Origin: an uncultured Chryseobacterium sp.
Lineage (GTDB): Bacteria > Bacteroidota > Bacteroidia > Flavobacteriales > Weeksellaceae
NCBI RefSeq assembly: GCF_913776365.1
Contig: NZ_CAJYMO010000177.1
Span: 1-38,330, forward strand
Length of the DNA: 38,330 nt
Reading direction: 5' to 3'
Each line of letters starts with the position of its first letter. The first letter of the stretch is position 1. A program made the translations under genes and the position numbers. Positions 22,826 through 31,839 of the stretch are shown here, in pieces. A model generated the notes under the pieces. The model ran no database searches, was not told where the DNA came from, and saw only the letters and a list, made by a program, of their open reading frames with translations.

Positions 22826-25800
22826 CTATTTGTTAATTCTTTCAACATTTATCTTAAAATTAACTTCATCGATTTCGATTTCGTTAAAATTTGAGAGTGA
22901 AGATACGATTTCTATTTTATCTGACAAGACTTCGGAAGAAATATATTCCTCATTTTTTTTAATGTCTTCAAGGAATGGGCAACCCTCTTCCAGTGAGATG
23001 ATTATACGGTCTGTCAGTTCAAAATTTTTCTCTTTTCTCAGGTTCTGAATCCTGTTGATCAGTTCCCGGGCAATGCCTTCAGATTTTAACTCTTCTGTTA
23101 GCTTCAAATCTAGTGCCACAGTCGTTTTCCCGTCAGAAGTTACCGTCCATCCGGGTATGTCTTTGGTAGAAATTTCCACATCTTCCGGAGTAATTTCGTA
23201 TCCCTGCACCTCAATTTTGCCTTCTTTCTCAAGTCCGGCAATCTGTTCTGCCGTAAATGCTGCAATGGCACCGCCTACGGTTTTCATATCTTTTCCCAGT
23301 TTGGGGCCTAATGCCTTGAAGTTCGGTTTGATCTGTTTTACGATCAGGTGGGACGCTTCTTCTGCGTTGATCAGCTGGAGTTCCTTTACATTCACCTCCT
23401 GTCTGATCAGGTCGGCTACAGCAAGGATCTGTTGTTCCGTTTTAGCATCCAGAACAGGAATCAGCACTTTCTGCAAAGGCTGGCGTACTTTTACGTTTTC
23501 CTTTTTTCTCAATGAAAATACCATGCTGGTAATATTCTGGGCCAGGTGGGTTTTTTCCACCAGGTCCTGATCGATCAGGCTTTCATCCGCTACCGGGAAA
23601 TCCGTAAGGTGAACCGATTCGCCGCTGCTTCTTCCGGTAACTGTATTCAGGTCCTGGTACAGCTGGTCCATAAAGAACGGAGCAATCGGTGCCGATAGTC
23701 TCGCCACCGTTTCAAGACAGGTGTATAAAGTCTGGTAAGCGGAGATTTTATCTTCTGAATAATCGCCTTTCCAGAAACGTCTCCTGCACAGTCTTACATA
23801 CCAGTTGCTCAGGTTGTCGTTTACAAAAGTACTGATGGCCCTGGCTACTCTTGTCGGTTCGTAATCTTCATAGAAGGCTTTAACTTCCTTGATCAGTAAG
23901 TTTAGTTCCGATAAAATCCAACGGTCGATTTCCGGACGGTTCTCCACTTCTTTTTCGGAATAATTAAATCCGTCCACGTTGGCATACAGCACAAAGAAAG
24001 AGTAGGTGTTATACAATGTTCCGAAGAATTTTCTTCTCACCTCATCGATGCCTTCAATGTCAAATTTCAGGTTTTCCCAAGGGTTGGCATTAGAAATCAT
24101 GTACCAGCGCGTAGCATCCGGTCCGTACACCGAAAGGGTTTCAAACGGGTCCACGGCATTTCCTTTGGATTTTGACATTTTCAGTCCGTTTTTATCCAGA
24201 ACAAGTCCGTTGCTCATTACATTCTTATACGCTACCGAATCGAATACGGCGGTTCCGATGGCGTGAAGCGTATAGAACCAGCCACGGGTCTGATCAACTC
24301 CCTCCGCGATAAAATCGGCAGGGAAGGCTTTATTGTTGTCGATTAATTCTTTATTCTCAAAAGGATAGTGCAGCTGCGCATACGGCATCGAACCCGAATC
24401 GAACCAAACGTCGATCAGATCACTTTCACGCTTCATCGGCAGCCCTGAATCCGAAACCAGAATAATCTTGTCAACGATGTTTTTATGAAGATCAACGAGC
24501 TCATAGTTGGATTCGGACATATTGCCGATCACGAAACCTGTAAAAGGATTTTCTGTCATCAGTCCTGCCGCAACGGATTTCTCGATTTCATTATACAGCT
24601 CTTCTACAGAACCGATAATTTTTTCTTCCAGTGCTGAGCCTGTCGAAGAGTCTGTTCTCCAGATCGGCAACGGAATTCCCCAATATCTTGATCTTGAAAG
24701 GTTCCAGTCGTTCACGTTTTCCAGCCAGTTGCCAAAACGTCCTTCTCCGGTTGATTTCGGTTTCCAGTTGATTTCTTTGTTTAAATCCACCAGCCGTTCT
24801 TTTACGGCCGTCATTTTCACAAACCAGGAATCCAGCGGGTAATACAATACCGGCTTGTCTGTTCTCCAGCAATGTGGATAACTGTGGACATATTTTTCTA
24901 CTTTGAAAGCTTTGTTTTCCGTCTTCAATAAAATTGCCAGCTCTACATCCCAGGATTTCTCCGGAGCAGTGCCTTCATCGTAATATTCATTTTTAATGTA
25001 TTTCCCGGAGAATAATTCCGGAACATTCTCCCCTTTGATAAATCTTCCCTGAAGGTCTACCAATGGAATCAGGTTATCGTTTTCATCTTTTACCAACATC
25101 GGCGGAACTTCAGGTTTTGCCATTTTGGCAACCCTTGCATCATCCGCACCGAAAGTCGGTGCCGTATGAACGATTCCCGTACCGTCTTCCGTTGTAACGA
25201 AATCCCCTAAAATCACCCTAAACGCATTTTCAGGATGGTCATTCGGGGTAAACCATGGAACAAGCTGTTCGTATCGGGTTTCCACCAGTTTTTCTCCGGT
25301 AAATTCTTTTAGGATTTTAAACGGAATTGTTTTGTTTTCTGCAGAATAATTTGCAAAATCCTCATCCGTTCCTTCAGTATATTTTTTCCCGAAAACTTTA
25401 GGTAAAAGCACGCGGGATAAAACAACGTTTACCGGCTCGAAAGTATATTGGTTGAATGTTTTTACCAGGACATATTCAATATCTCTTCCTACGGTAAGGG
25501 CCGTGTTGGAAGGAAGCGTCCATGGGGTTGTCGTCCAGGCCAGAATGTGTACGTCGCCGTCCACATTGCTGAACAATTCAGAAGATTCTTTTTTTACCTT
25601 GAACTGAGCTACCACCGTCGTATCCGAAACATCATGGTACGTTCCGGGCATATTCAGTTCCGCAGAAGAAAGTCCGGTTCCTGCTTTCGGGGAATAAGGC
25701 TGGATGGTGTATCCTTTGTATAATAATTCCTTATCGTACAGTTGTTTCAGCAGCCACCAAACCGTCTCCATATATTTAGATTTATATGTGATGTAGGGAT

Positions 25801-26239
25801 CATTAAGATCTACCCAATACCCGATTTTTTCAGTCAGGTTGTTCCACACATCGGTATAGCGCATGACCGCTTCACGGCAGGCTTTGTTGTAATCCTCGAT
25901 CGAAATCTTTTTGCCAATGTCTTCTTTAGTGATTCCTAATTCTTTTTCCACACCAAGCTCTACTGGAAGTCCGTGGGTATCCCAGCCCGCTTTACGGAAC
26001 ACCTGCTTTCCGTTCTGGGTCTGGTAACGACAGAAAATATCCTTTAATGCCCTGGCCATAACGTGGTGAATCCCGGGCATACCATTCGCAGAAGGCGGAC
26101 CTTCATAAAAAACGAATTCAGGTTGCCCCTCACGAATCTCAACGCTTTTATTGAAGGTATTGTTCTGTTTCCAGAATTCCGCGATGTTCTCGGCTACATC
26201 AATAAGGTTGAGGTTTTTGTATTCTTTAAACTGGCTCAT
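22826..26239 (-). CDS. ileS: Isoleucyl-tRNA synthetase
   Basis: An 1137-residue class I synthetase. The HIGH motif appears as GIHH (56-59, after GPPSANGMP), followed by the CP1 editing domain with the TTPWTLPSNTA threonine-rich segment, and KMSKSKGN lies near residue 690. The anticodon domain and a long C-terminal part (about 960-1137) resemble the eukaryote-like long IleRS used by Bacteroidota. It charges tRNA-Ile and edits Val. CAAATTTA at 26275-26282 gives a -7 box (TAAATTTG on the minus strand) 36 bases upstream. The gene heads the run through the DksA-like gene to lspA. Confidence 0.96.
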   Translation of the reverse strand: MSQFKEYKNLNLIDVAENIAEFWKQNNTFNKSVEIREGQPEFVFYEGPPSANGMPGIHHVMARALKDIFCRYQTQNGKQVFRKAGWDTHGLPVELGVEKELGITKEDIGKKISIEDYNKACREAVMRYTDVWNNLTEKIGYWVDLNDPYITYKSKYMETVWWLLKQLYDKELLYKGYTIQPYSPKAGTGLSSAELNMPGTYHDVSDTTVVAQFKVKKESSELFSNVDGDVHILAWTTTPWTLPSNTALTVGRDIEYVLVKTFNQYTFEPVNVVLSRVLLPKVFGKKYTEGTDEDFANYSAENKTIPFKILKEFTGEKLVETRYEQLVPWFTPNDHPENAFRVILGDFVTTEDGTGIVHTAPTFGADDARVAKMAKPEVPPMLVKDENDNLIPLVDLQGRFIKGENVPELFSGKYIKNEYYDEGTAPEKSWDVELAILLKTENKAFKVEKYVHSYPHCWRTDKPVLYYPLDSWFVKMTAVKERLVDLNKEINWKPKSTGEGRFGNWLENVNDWNLSRSRYWGIPLPIWRTDSSTGSALEEKIIGSVEELYNEIEKSVAAGLMTENPFTGFVIGNMSESNYELVDLHKNIVDKIILVSDSGLPMKRESDLIDVWFDSGSMPYAQLHYPFENKELIDNNKAFPADFIAEGVDQTRGWFYTLHAIGTAVFDSVAYKNVMSNGLVLDKNGLKMSKSKGNAVDPFETLSVYGPDATRWYMISNANPWENLKFDIEGIDEVRRKFFGTLYNTYSFFVLYANVDGFNYSEKEVENRPEIDRWILSELNLLIKEVKAFYEDYEPTRVARAISTFVNDNLSNWYVRLCRRRFWKGDYSEDKISAYQTLYTCLETVARLSAPIAPFFMDQLYQDLNTVTGRSSGESVHLTDFPVADESLIDQDLVEKTHLAQNITSMVFSLRKKENVKVRQPLQKVLIPVLDAKTEQQILAVADLIRQEVNVKELQLINAEEASHLIVKQIKPNFKALGPKLGKDMKTVGGAIAAFTAEQIAGLEKEGKIEVQGYEITPEDVEISTKDIPGWTVTSDGKTTVALDLKLTEELKSEGIARELINRIQNLRKEKNFELTDRIIISLEEGCPFLEDIKKNEEYISSEVLSDKIEIVSSLSNFNEIEIDEVNFKINVERINK

Positions 26240-26404
26240 TGTATTATCTCAATATCGTTGATTAATTAAGTGGGCAAATTTACTAAAATTTACCGGTTTG
26301 TAATATATGTTTTATTTTGATATTTCCCATTAAAAACTTCTGTTTCAGAAAAATAAAATCAAAATTAAAGGTCAGCGGTAAATGATCGTGTTTTCTGCTG
26401 CTCA

Positions 26405-26452
26405 GTTTATCCGGATAAACCGGTTTTATACTTCTGATACAACCCGTATCAG
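26405..26452. promoter_or_regulatory. Paired palindromes in the ileS / pigment-locus intergenic region
   Basis: The gene-free interval 26240-26704 holds two exact dyads: GTTTATCCGGATAAAC (26405-26420, perfect 16-bp palindrome, partly overlapping AAACCGGTTT) and CTGATAC-AACCC-GTATCAG (26434-26452). Perfect short palindromes like the first are typical of dimeric repressor sites. They lie about 165 bases upstream of the ileS start and 225 bases upstream of the pigment-locus promoter. No coding frame is supported in the rest of the interval. Confidence 0.5.
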
Positions 26453-26675
26453 GAAATGACCTGGTCCTTTTTTGCTGTGTATTATATGATAAAGCTGATT
26501 TTAAAGGCCTGTCTGTTTCTCCGTGATCTTAGCCGTGCAAGAAAATGCCTTTGCAGACTTTAATACCCAAAAAGTTGTCAAATATCCTGTGCCACCTCTT
26601 CGTTCATAAACCATACAGTGACTTTTCTGCACTGCCTGTGGAACATTCATTCGCGGGATTTAATTTTAAATTAAA

Positions 26676-26683
26676 TACATTTG
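26676..26683 (+). promoter_or_regulatory. Candidate -7 box (TACATTTG) of the pigment-locus ligase gene
   Basis: TACATTTG matches the TAnnTTTG consensus exactly and follows an AT-rich stretch; no TTG at the right distance upstream is evident. If used, transcription starts near 26690, so the first possible TTG codon (26681) would lie outside the mRNA and translation would begin at TTG 26705. Confidence 0.55.
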
Positions 26684-26704
26684 TCTTCTAAAAGTAAACA
26701 AACA

Positions 26705-27997
26705 TTGGAACTCCATCCCTCCATAGAAAAAGCAACCACCCGGGAAATACAGGAATTTCAGGAGCAAAAACTCCGGGAATTGCTGGTGTATCTTGAGCTG
26801 CATTCTCCTTTTTACCAGAGACTTTTCAAGGAAAACAATATCTGCATTGCTGATATCCGCACCCTGGAAGACCTGCAGAAGATCCCGGTGACAACAAAGA
26901 ACGATATCCAGCAGAACAATAATGACTTCTTCTGCATTACACCGGATAAGATCGTGGATTACAGCACCACCTCAGGAACATTGGGCGACCCGGTGACGTT
27001 CGGTTTGTCCGACAATGATCTGGAAAGGCTGGCGTATAACGAAGCCATTTCCTTTGCCTGTGCCGGAATCCGGAAAGGTGATGTTGTACAGATGATCACC
27101 ACCATCGATAAAAGGTTCATGGCCGGGCTGGCTTACTTTTTAGGGCTGCGGAAAATGGGAGCAAGCGTCGTAAGAATGGGTCCCGGAATCCCGGAGCTGC
27201 AATGGGATTCCATCTTCAGATACAAACCGAAATACCTGATTACCGTCCCGTCATTTTTATTAAAGATGATTGATTACGCTGAGAAGCATGATATCGATTA
27301 CAGAAACTCAAGTGTCTACGGAGCCGTTTGTATCGGGGAAAGCATAAAGAATCAGGATTTTACGGATAATATTCTTTCGCGCAAAATCAAGGAGAAATGG
27401 AACATCAAGCTTTTCTCAACCTATGCTTCTACGGAAATGAGCACGGCTTTCACGGAATGCGAATTCCAGAACGGCGGCCACCAGCACCCGGAACTGATTA
27501 TTACGGAGATCCTGGATGATGACGGGAATCCGGTACAGGCAGGAGAAAGCGGGGAATTGACCATCACTACCCTGGGCGTTGAAGCGCTGCCCCTGCTGAG
27601 ATTCAAAACCGGGGATCTTGTAAAAGCCCATAATGAACCCTGTGCCTGTGGAAGGAATACCATGAGATTAGGCCCTGTGCTCGGGAGAAAGCAGCAGATG
27701 ATCAAGTATAAAGGGACAACACTGTATCCGCCGGCTATGAGTGACATCCTGAATGATTTCAGCCATATCCTGTGTTACCAGATCGTTATCCGGTCAAATG
27801 AAATAGGGCTGGATGAAATCGTGATCAAGATCAGTACAGATCGCGAATCGGAAAGCTTTGTCAGTGAAGTAAGGGATCATTTCAGGGCCAAGTTAAGGGT
27901 CAGTCCGAAAATTGAAATAAACGATTTTGATGTTTTATCTAAAACTGTGTTTCATCCGAACAGCAGGAAACCCATTACTTTCGTAGATTTACGCTGA
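26705..27997 (+). CDS. Phenylacetate-CoA ligase-like adenylating enzyme (pigment locus)
   Basis: An AMP-forming ligase of the PaaK type, 430 residues from TTG 26705 (MELHPSIEKATTREIQEFQE) or 438 from TTG 26681; no ATG is available. The family pattern is clear: LHSPFYQRLF, the P-loop STTSGTLGDPVTFG (about 95-108 of the longer form), YASTEMST as the A5-like motif, and TGDLV with the Cys-rich CACGR zinc-type loop. It would activate an aryl acid such as 4-coumarate or cinnamate as the adenylate and load CoA or ACP. It opens a locus with tyrosine ammonia-lyase and FAS-like genes, which fits aryl-polyene starter activation. A strong terminator follows. Confidence 0.87.
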   Translation: MELHPSIEKATTREIQEFQEQKLRELLVYLELHSPFYQRLFKENNICIADIRTLEDLQKIPVTTKNDIQQNNNDFFCITPDKIVDYSTTSGTLGDPVTFGLSDNDLERLAYNEAISFACAGIRKGDVVQMITTIDKRFMAGLAYFLGLRKMGASVVRMGPGIPELQWDSIFRYKPKYLITVPSFLLKMIDYAEKHDIDYRNSSVYGAVCIGESIKNQDFTDNILSRKIKEKWNIKLFSTYASTEMSTAFTECEFQNGGHQHPELIITEILDDDGNPVQAGESGELTITTLGVEALPLLRFKTGDLVKAHNEPCACGRNTMRLGPVLGRKQQMIKYKGTTLYPPAMSDILNDFSHILCYQIVIRSNEIGLDEIVIKISTDRESESFVSEVRDHFRAKLRVSPKIEINDFDVLSKTVFHPNSRKPITFVDLR

Positions 27998-28043
27998 TAA
28001 CGGCCTTCTTCATGTATATGGCTGAAATACCATGAAATAAGAC

Positions 28044-28080
28044 AAAAAATCCGCTTTCCTATCAGGAAGGCGGATTTTTT
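28044..28080. terminator. Bidirectional terminator between the ligase and flavoprotein genes
   Basis: AAAAAATCCGCTTTCCT (28044-28060), loop ATC, AGGAAGGCGGATTTTTT (28064-28080): a 17-bp stem with one G-U pair and A/T tails on both sides. The minus-strand flavoprotein gene ends at 28079, so it terminates both convergent genes. Confidence 0.95.
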
Positions 28081-29323
28081 ATGCCTGTTGCTTTTCCGTT
28101 TTAATAAATTCGGCTAAATTTTTTATGGCCGTATCATGGATTCTTACAAAGGTATTTTTCTTGTTCCAGACATATCCCGCCAGTACGGCGCAGATCTTCC
28201 TCTTTACATCCGGATTTTCCGGCTGGTGGAAAAACAGCTCCTGAAGATTTCCGGTATACCATTCTTTTACATAGGTCGTGAAAACATCCACCCCATAGAG
28301 GATATAGTCTGAATACTCCTTCTGCCAGTCGATTCTTTCACCGTTCAGCTGCCTTAGTGCCAATTTGGCTGCCAGCATTCCCGATTCCGTGGCAAAAGCC
28401 ATCCCGGAAGAGAAAACAGGATCCAGAAATTCGGAAGCATTCCCGGTAAGGGCAAAACCGTCTCCGAACAAGCTTTTCACGGAGCATGAATAGTCTTTAA
28501 GGTGTCTTGGCTCGAACAGGAAATCCACATCGCCAAAACGATTCATATAATAATCAGAAAGGGAAATTGCTTTTCTCAGGGCCCCGGCAGTATCCCCGTC
28601 TTTGGAAAGCCTGTCGATATAATCGGTAGGCCCAACAATTCCTACACTGGTATTACCATTGGAGAAAGGGATCACCCAAAGCCAGACTTCCGTTTCAATA
28701 ATGTCGAAAGAGATCAGGGTTCCTTCAGTCCCATCTTCCCGGTTAGTGTCCTTTACATGGGAAAAAATAGCGGAATGGGGAGAGAGCTTTGAAGGCTTTT
28801 CGAGGTCTAAAAGTCTTGGCAGCACCCTTCCGTAGCCGCTGGAATCGATGACGAATTTGGCATGGATTTCCTTTGTTTCCCCGTCCCTGGTCCTTACCGT
28901 TGTTACGGAATCCGTTCCGTTGAACTGAATACCGGTGACTTCAGTTTCAAATTCCAGGTCGACGCCCTTTTTGATTACTTCCTGTGCCAGGGCATTATCA
29001 AAATCCGCCCGCGGTACCTGCCAGGTCCAGTCCCAGCCTTTCCCGAACTTATTGCTGAAATCAAAGAGGCAAACTTCGTTTCCCCTGAGGAACCGGGCAC
29101 CCAGCTTTTTCTCGAAACCCATGCTGTCCAGGACCGGAAACAGGCCGGCTTCATAAAAATGATCCATCACCCTTGGGATTAAGCTTTCACCTACGACAAG
29201 TCTTGGGAATTTTGTCTTTTCCACCACTTTTACGCTGATGTTGTTCTTCTTTAAATATGAAGAAGATACGCATCCGGAAGGCCCGGCTCCGATGACGAGA
29301 ACATCAACAAACTCTTTACTCAT
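28079..29323 (-). CDS. FAD-dependent halogenase-like oxidoreductase (pigment locus)
   Basis: 414 residues with the FAD-binding GAGPSG at 12-17, the KFPRLVVGESLIP segment (38-50) of the halogenase/geranylgeranyl-reductase group, and the second FAD motif GDGFALTGNASEFLDPVFSSG (287-307). The hallmark of flavin-dependent halogenases, WxWxIP, is present as WLWVIP (214-219). A lysine in the GFEKKLGARF segment (72/73) sits where the halogenase active-site Lys is expected. It may chlorinate the phenol ring of a flexirubin precursor; a monooxygenase role is the alternative. It is convergent with the ligase gene and divergent from the ammonia-lyase gene, with its own promoter. Confidence 0.85.
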   Translation of the reverse strand: MSKEFVDVLVIGAGPSGCVSSSYLKKNNISVKVVEKTKFPRLVVGESLIPRVMDHFYEAGLFPVLDSMGFEKKLGARFLRGNEVCLFDFSNKFGKGWDWTWQVPRADFDNALAQEVIKKGVDLEFETEVTGIQFNGTDSVTTVRTRDGETKEIHAKFVIDSSGYGRVLPRLLDLEKPSKLSPHSAIFSHVKDTNREDGTEGTLISFDIIETEVWLWVIPFSNGNTSVGIVGPTDYIDRLSKDGDTAGALRKAISLSDYYMNRFGDVDFLFEPRHLKDYSCSVKSLFGDGFALTGNASEFLDPVFSSGMAFATESGMLAAKLALRQLNGERIDWQKEYSDYILYGVDVFTTYVKEWYTGNLQELFFHQPENPDVKRKICAVLAGYVWNKKNTFVRIHDTAIKNLAEFIKTEKQQA

Positions 29324-29352
29324 CTTTGATTTTTTATTTTAATAATAACCTC

Positions 29353-29396
29353 TATCTTTGCCGCAAAATTAATGACATTTAATTAATAATTACAAA
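29353..29396. promoter_or_regulatory. Divergent promoters of the flavoprotein and tyrosine ammonia-lyase genes
   Basis: For the flavoprotein (minus strand), TTTG (29396-29393) and TAATTTTG (29371-29364) are 21 bases apart, a very good promoter. For the ammonia-lyase (plus strand), TATCTTTG at 29353-29360 is a -7 box; the nearest upstream TTTG (29325) is 24 bases away, slightly long. The two elements interleave, so the genes probably share control. Confidence 0.65.
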
Positions 29397-29421
29397 ATTA
29401 TCTTACTATTACTTTTAATTG

Positions 29422-30942
29422 ATGAGAATAAATAACTTTTTAGAACTGAACGACTTCAAAAAAGTCATTATCGGAAATGAGAAAATAGAACTGGACGAAA
29501 CACTGCTGGCCAGGGTGGATGAGAGTTTTCAGTTTCTTAAAGAATTTTCAAGAAATAAAGTAATATACGGAGTCAACACCGGCTTCGGGCCGATGGCGCA
29601 GTTCAAGATCAGTGATGAAGACACCCATCAGCTTCAGTACAACCTGATCCGGAGCCATTCTTCAGGAATCGGGAACCCGCTTCCGGCGGCAGAAGTGAAA
29701 GCCTGCATGCTGGCAAGGCTGAATACGCTCTCTTTAGGCAATTCGGGTGTTCATCCTTCGGTTGTTATCCTGCTTAAGGAACTGATCAACAGGGATATCA
29801 CACCGCTGATTTTCGAACACGGAGGCGTAGGGGCCAGCGGCGACCTGGTTCAGCTGGCACATCTTGCCCTCGTGCTGATCGGTGAAGGCGAAGTTTTTTA
29901 CAGAGGAGAGAGAAAACCTGCCAGGGAAGTATTGGAAACGGAAGGATTGGAGCCGATCCGCGTAGAGATCCGGGAAGGGCTGGCCCTGATGAACGGAACT
30001 TCTGCAATGTCGGGAATCGGTGCTGTCAATGCCCATAAAGCTAACCAGCTGACGGACATTTCTATTGCTCTTTCCTGTGCCATTAATGAAATTGTACAGG
30101 CTTATGACGATCACCTGTCGGAACCGCTCAACGGAACAAAGCTTCATGCAGGACAGCAGAAAGTGGCCGCCCGGATGCGTGACCACCTGGCAGACAGTAA
30201 GCTGGTAAGGAAAAGGGCCGATCATCTCTATACTCATTTTGAAGAGCAGGAGAAGGTTTTCAAAGATAAGGTCCAGGAATACTATTCTTTACGATGTGTT
30301 CCGCAGATCCTCGGTCCTGTCCTGGATACATTGGAATATACGGAGAAGGTACTGGAAAATGAAATCAACTCTGCCAATGACAATCCGATCATCAACGTGG
30401 CGGACCGGCATGTATACCATGGCGGGAATTTCCACGGCGACTACATATCGCTGGAAATGGATAAGCTCAAGATTGTGGTTACCAAGCTGACGATGCTGGC
30501 CGAAAGACAGCTGAATTACCTGCTGAATGCCAAAATCAATGAGATTTTACCTCCTTTTGTGAACCTGGGGAAACTGGGCTTCAACTTCGGGATGCAGGGC
30601 GTTCAGTTTACGGCGACTTCCACTACGGCGGAAAGCCAGATGCTTTCCAACCCGATGTATGTCCACAGCATTCCGAATAATAATGACAATCAGGATATTG
30701 TGAGCATGGGAACCAATGCGGCGGTGATCTGCAGAAAAGTCATTGAAAATGCATTTGAAGTATTGGCGATTGAGGCCATTACCATCGTCCAGGCTATCGA
30801 ATACCTTGGGTTCCAGGATAAAATATCATCGGCAACAAAAGAGCTGTATGACGAAATAAGAAAGATCATTCCCGCGTTTTCCAATGATATGGTGATGTAT
30901 CCGTATCTGGAACGTGTAAAAAACTATCTGAAGAGTATGTAA
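29422..30942 (+). CDS. tal: Tyrosine ammonia-lyase (HAL/PAL/TAL family)
   Basis: 506 residues from ATG 29422 (a TTG just before it is unlikely). The MIO cofactor triad Ala-Ser-Gly is at 138-140 (HGGVGASGDLVQL). The substrate-selectivity site reads Ser78-His79 (NLIRSHSSG); His here is the mark of tyrosine rather than phenylalanine use. Long stretches match the Flavobacterium johnsoniae tyrosine ammonia-lyase as I remember it (VNTGFGPMAQ, NGTSAMSGIG, HVYHGGNFHGDYISLEMDK, QFTATSTTAESQMLSNPMY). It converts tyrosine to 4-coumarate and ammonia, giving the aryl starter of flexirubin pigments. It heads the plus-strand pigment operon. Confidence 0.95.
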   Translation: MRINNFLELNDFKKVIIGNEKIELDETLLARVDESFQFLKEFSRNKVIYGVNTGFGPMAQFKISDEDTHQLQYNLIRSHSSGIGNPLPAAEVKACMLARLNTLSLGNSGVHPSVVILLKELINRDITPLIFEHGGVGASGDLVQLAHLALVLIGEGEVFYRGERKPAREVLETEGLEPIRVEIREGLALMNGTSAMSGIGAVNAHKANQLTDISIALSCAINEIVQAYDDHLSEPLNGTKLHAGQQKVAARMRDHLADSKLVRKRADHLYTHFEEQEKVFKDKVQEYYSLRCVPQILGPVLDTLEYTEKVLENEINSANDNPIINVADRHVYHGGNFHGDYISLEMDKLKIVVTKLTMLAERQLNYLLNAKINEILPPFVNLGKLGFNFGMQGVQFTATSTTAESQMLSNPMYVHSIPNNNDNQDIVSMGTNAAVICRKVIENAFEVLAIEAITIVQAIEYLGFQDKISSATKELYDEIRKIIPAFSNDMVMYPYLERVKNYLKSM

Positions 30943-31009
30943 CCTCCGGCCGATAGAAGTTGTCATAGAAGAAGAATATACCCAAAATTAAAACTAACAT
31001 ACGCTACAC

Positions 31010-31741
31010 ATGAAATGTGCAATCATCACAGGCGGCTCCAGGGGAATCGGAAGAGCGATCTGTATCAAACTGGCAGAAGAAAAGAATTACCATCTTCTCA
31101 TTAATTACACTTCCAACGAGACAGCGGCAAAAGATACGCTGGCCAGGGTGGAAGAGCTGGGCGCTACGGGGGAAATCCTGAAGTTCGACGTCGGTAATGC
31201 CGGAGAAACGCAGGCTGTTCTTACCCAATGGCAGGAAAACCATCCGAAAGCAATCGTTGAGGTGATTGTAAACAATGCCGGAATTACCAGGGACGGACTT
31301 TTCATGTGGATGCCGAGTGAAGACTGGAATGCAGTTATTAATACCAGCCTGAACGGCTTCTTCAATGTAACCAACTTCTTTATCCAGAAGCTGCTGCGCA
31401 ACAAATACGGAAGGATTATCAATATGGTGTCCGTTTCCGGTGTCAAGGGTACAGCCGGGCAGACGAATTATTCTGCTGCAAAAGGAGCGCTGGTGGGTGC
31501 TACCAAAGCATTGGCCCAGGAAGTGGCAAAAAGAAACATCACCGTAAATGCAGTAGCCCCGGGCTTTATTAAAACAGATATGACACAGGAATTCAATGAA
31601 GAGGAATTAAAAGCGATGATTCCTGCCAACCGTTTCGGTGAAGCGGAAGAAGTGGCGGATCTGGTAGCATTTTTAGCTTCAAAAAAATCATCGTACATTA
31701 CAGGCGAAGTCATTAATATTAACGGCGGAATCTACTCATAA
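31010..31741 (+). CDS. 3-oxoacyl-ACP reductase, FabG-like SDR (pigment locus)
   Basis: A 243-residue short-chain dehydrogenase. The NADPH-binding GGSRGIG is at 8-14, NNAG at 88-91, and the catalytic Ser141-Tyr154-Lys158 are intact (YSAAK). The C-terminal GEVININGG segment is FabG-like. It reduces 3-oxoacyl-ACP to 3-hydroxyacyl-ACP. Its place between tyrosine ammonia-lyase and a ketosynthase/ACP pair makes it the dedicated ketoreductase of aryl-polyene elongation; the housekeeping fabG would be elsewhere. It starts 67 bases after the ammonia-lyase stop. Confidence 0.93.
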   Translation: MKCAIITGGSRGIGRAICIKLAEEKNYHLLINYTSNETAAKDTLARVEELGATGEILKFDVGNAGETQAVLTQWQENHPKAIVEVIVNNAGITRDGLFMWMPSEDWNAVINTSLNGFFNVTNFFIQKLLRNKYGRIINMVSVSGVKGTAGQTNYSAAKGALVGATKALAQEVAKRNITVNAVAPGFIKTDMTQEFNEEELKAMIPANRFGEAEEVADLVAFLASKKSSYITGEVININGGIYS

Positions 31742-31832
31742 ATTAATGTAACAAGATACCAGTGTACCGATATACCAATGAATACGGATTGATAAGAATT
31801 GTTACATTGTTAGATTGATACATTGTTAAATT
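31742..31832. repeat. Inverted array of degenerate 8-bp units (copy B)
   Basis: The 98-base gap between the reductase stop and the ketosynthase start is almost filled by 8-nt units: ATGTAACA, AGATACCA, GTGTACCG, ATATACCA in the left arm (31745-31780), and the reverse-complement type (TGTTACAT, TGATACAT, TGTTAAAT) in the right arm (31799-31832). The arms can pair into a long imperfect stem around GAATACGG. It is the same family as 231-310 and 33319-33420. Confidence 0.8.
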
Positions 31833-31839
31833 TAGCAAC

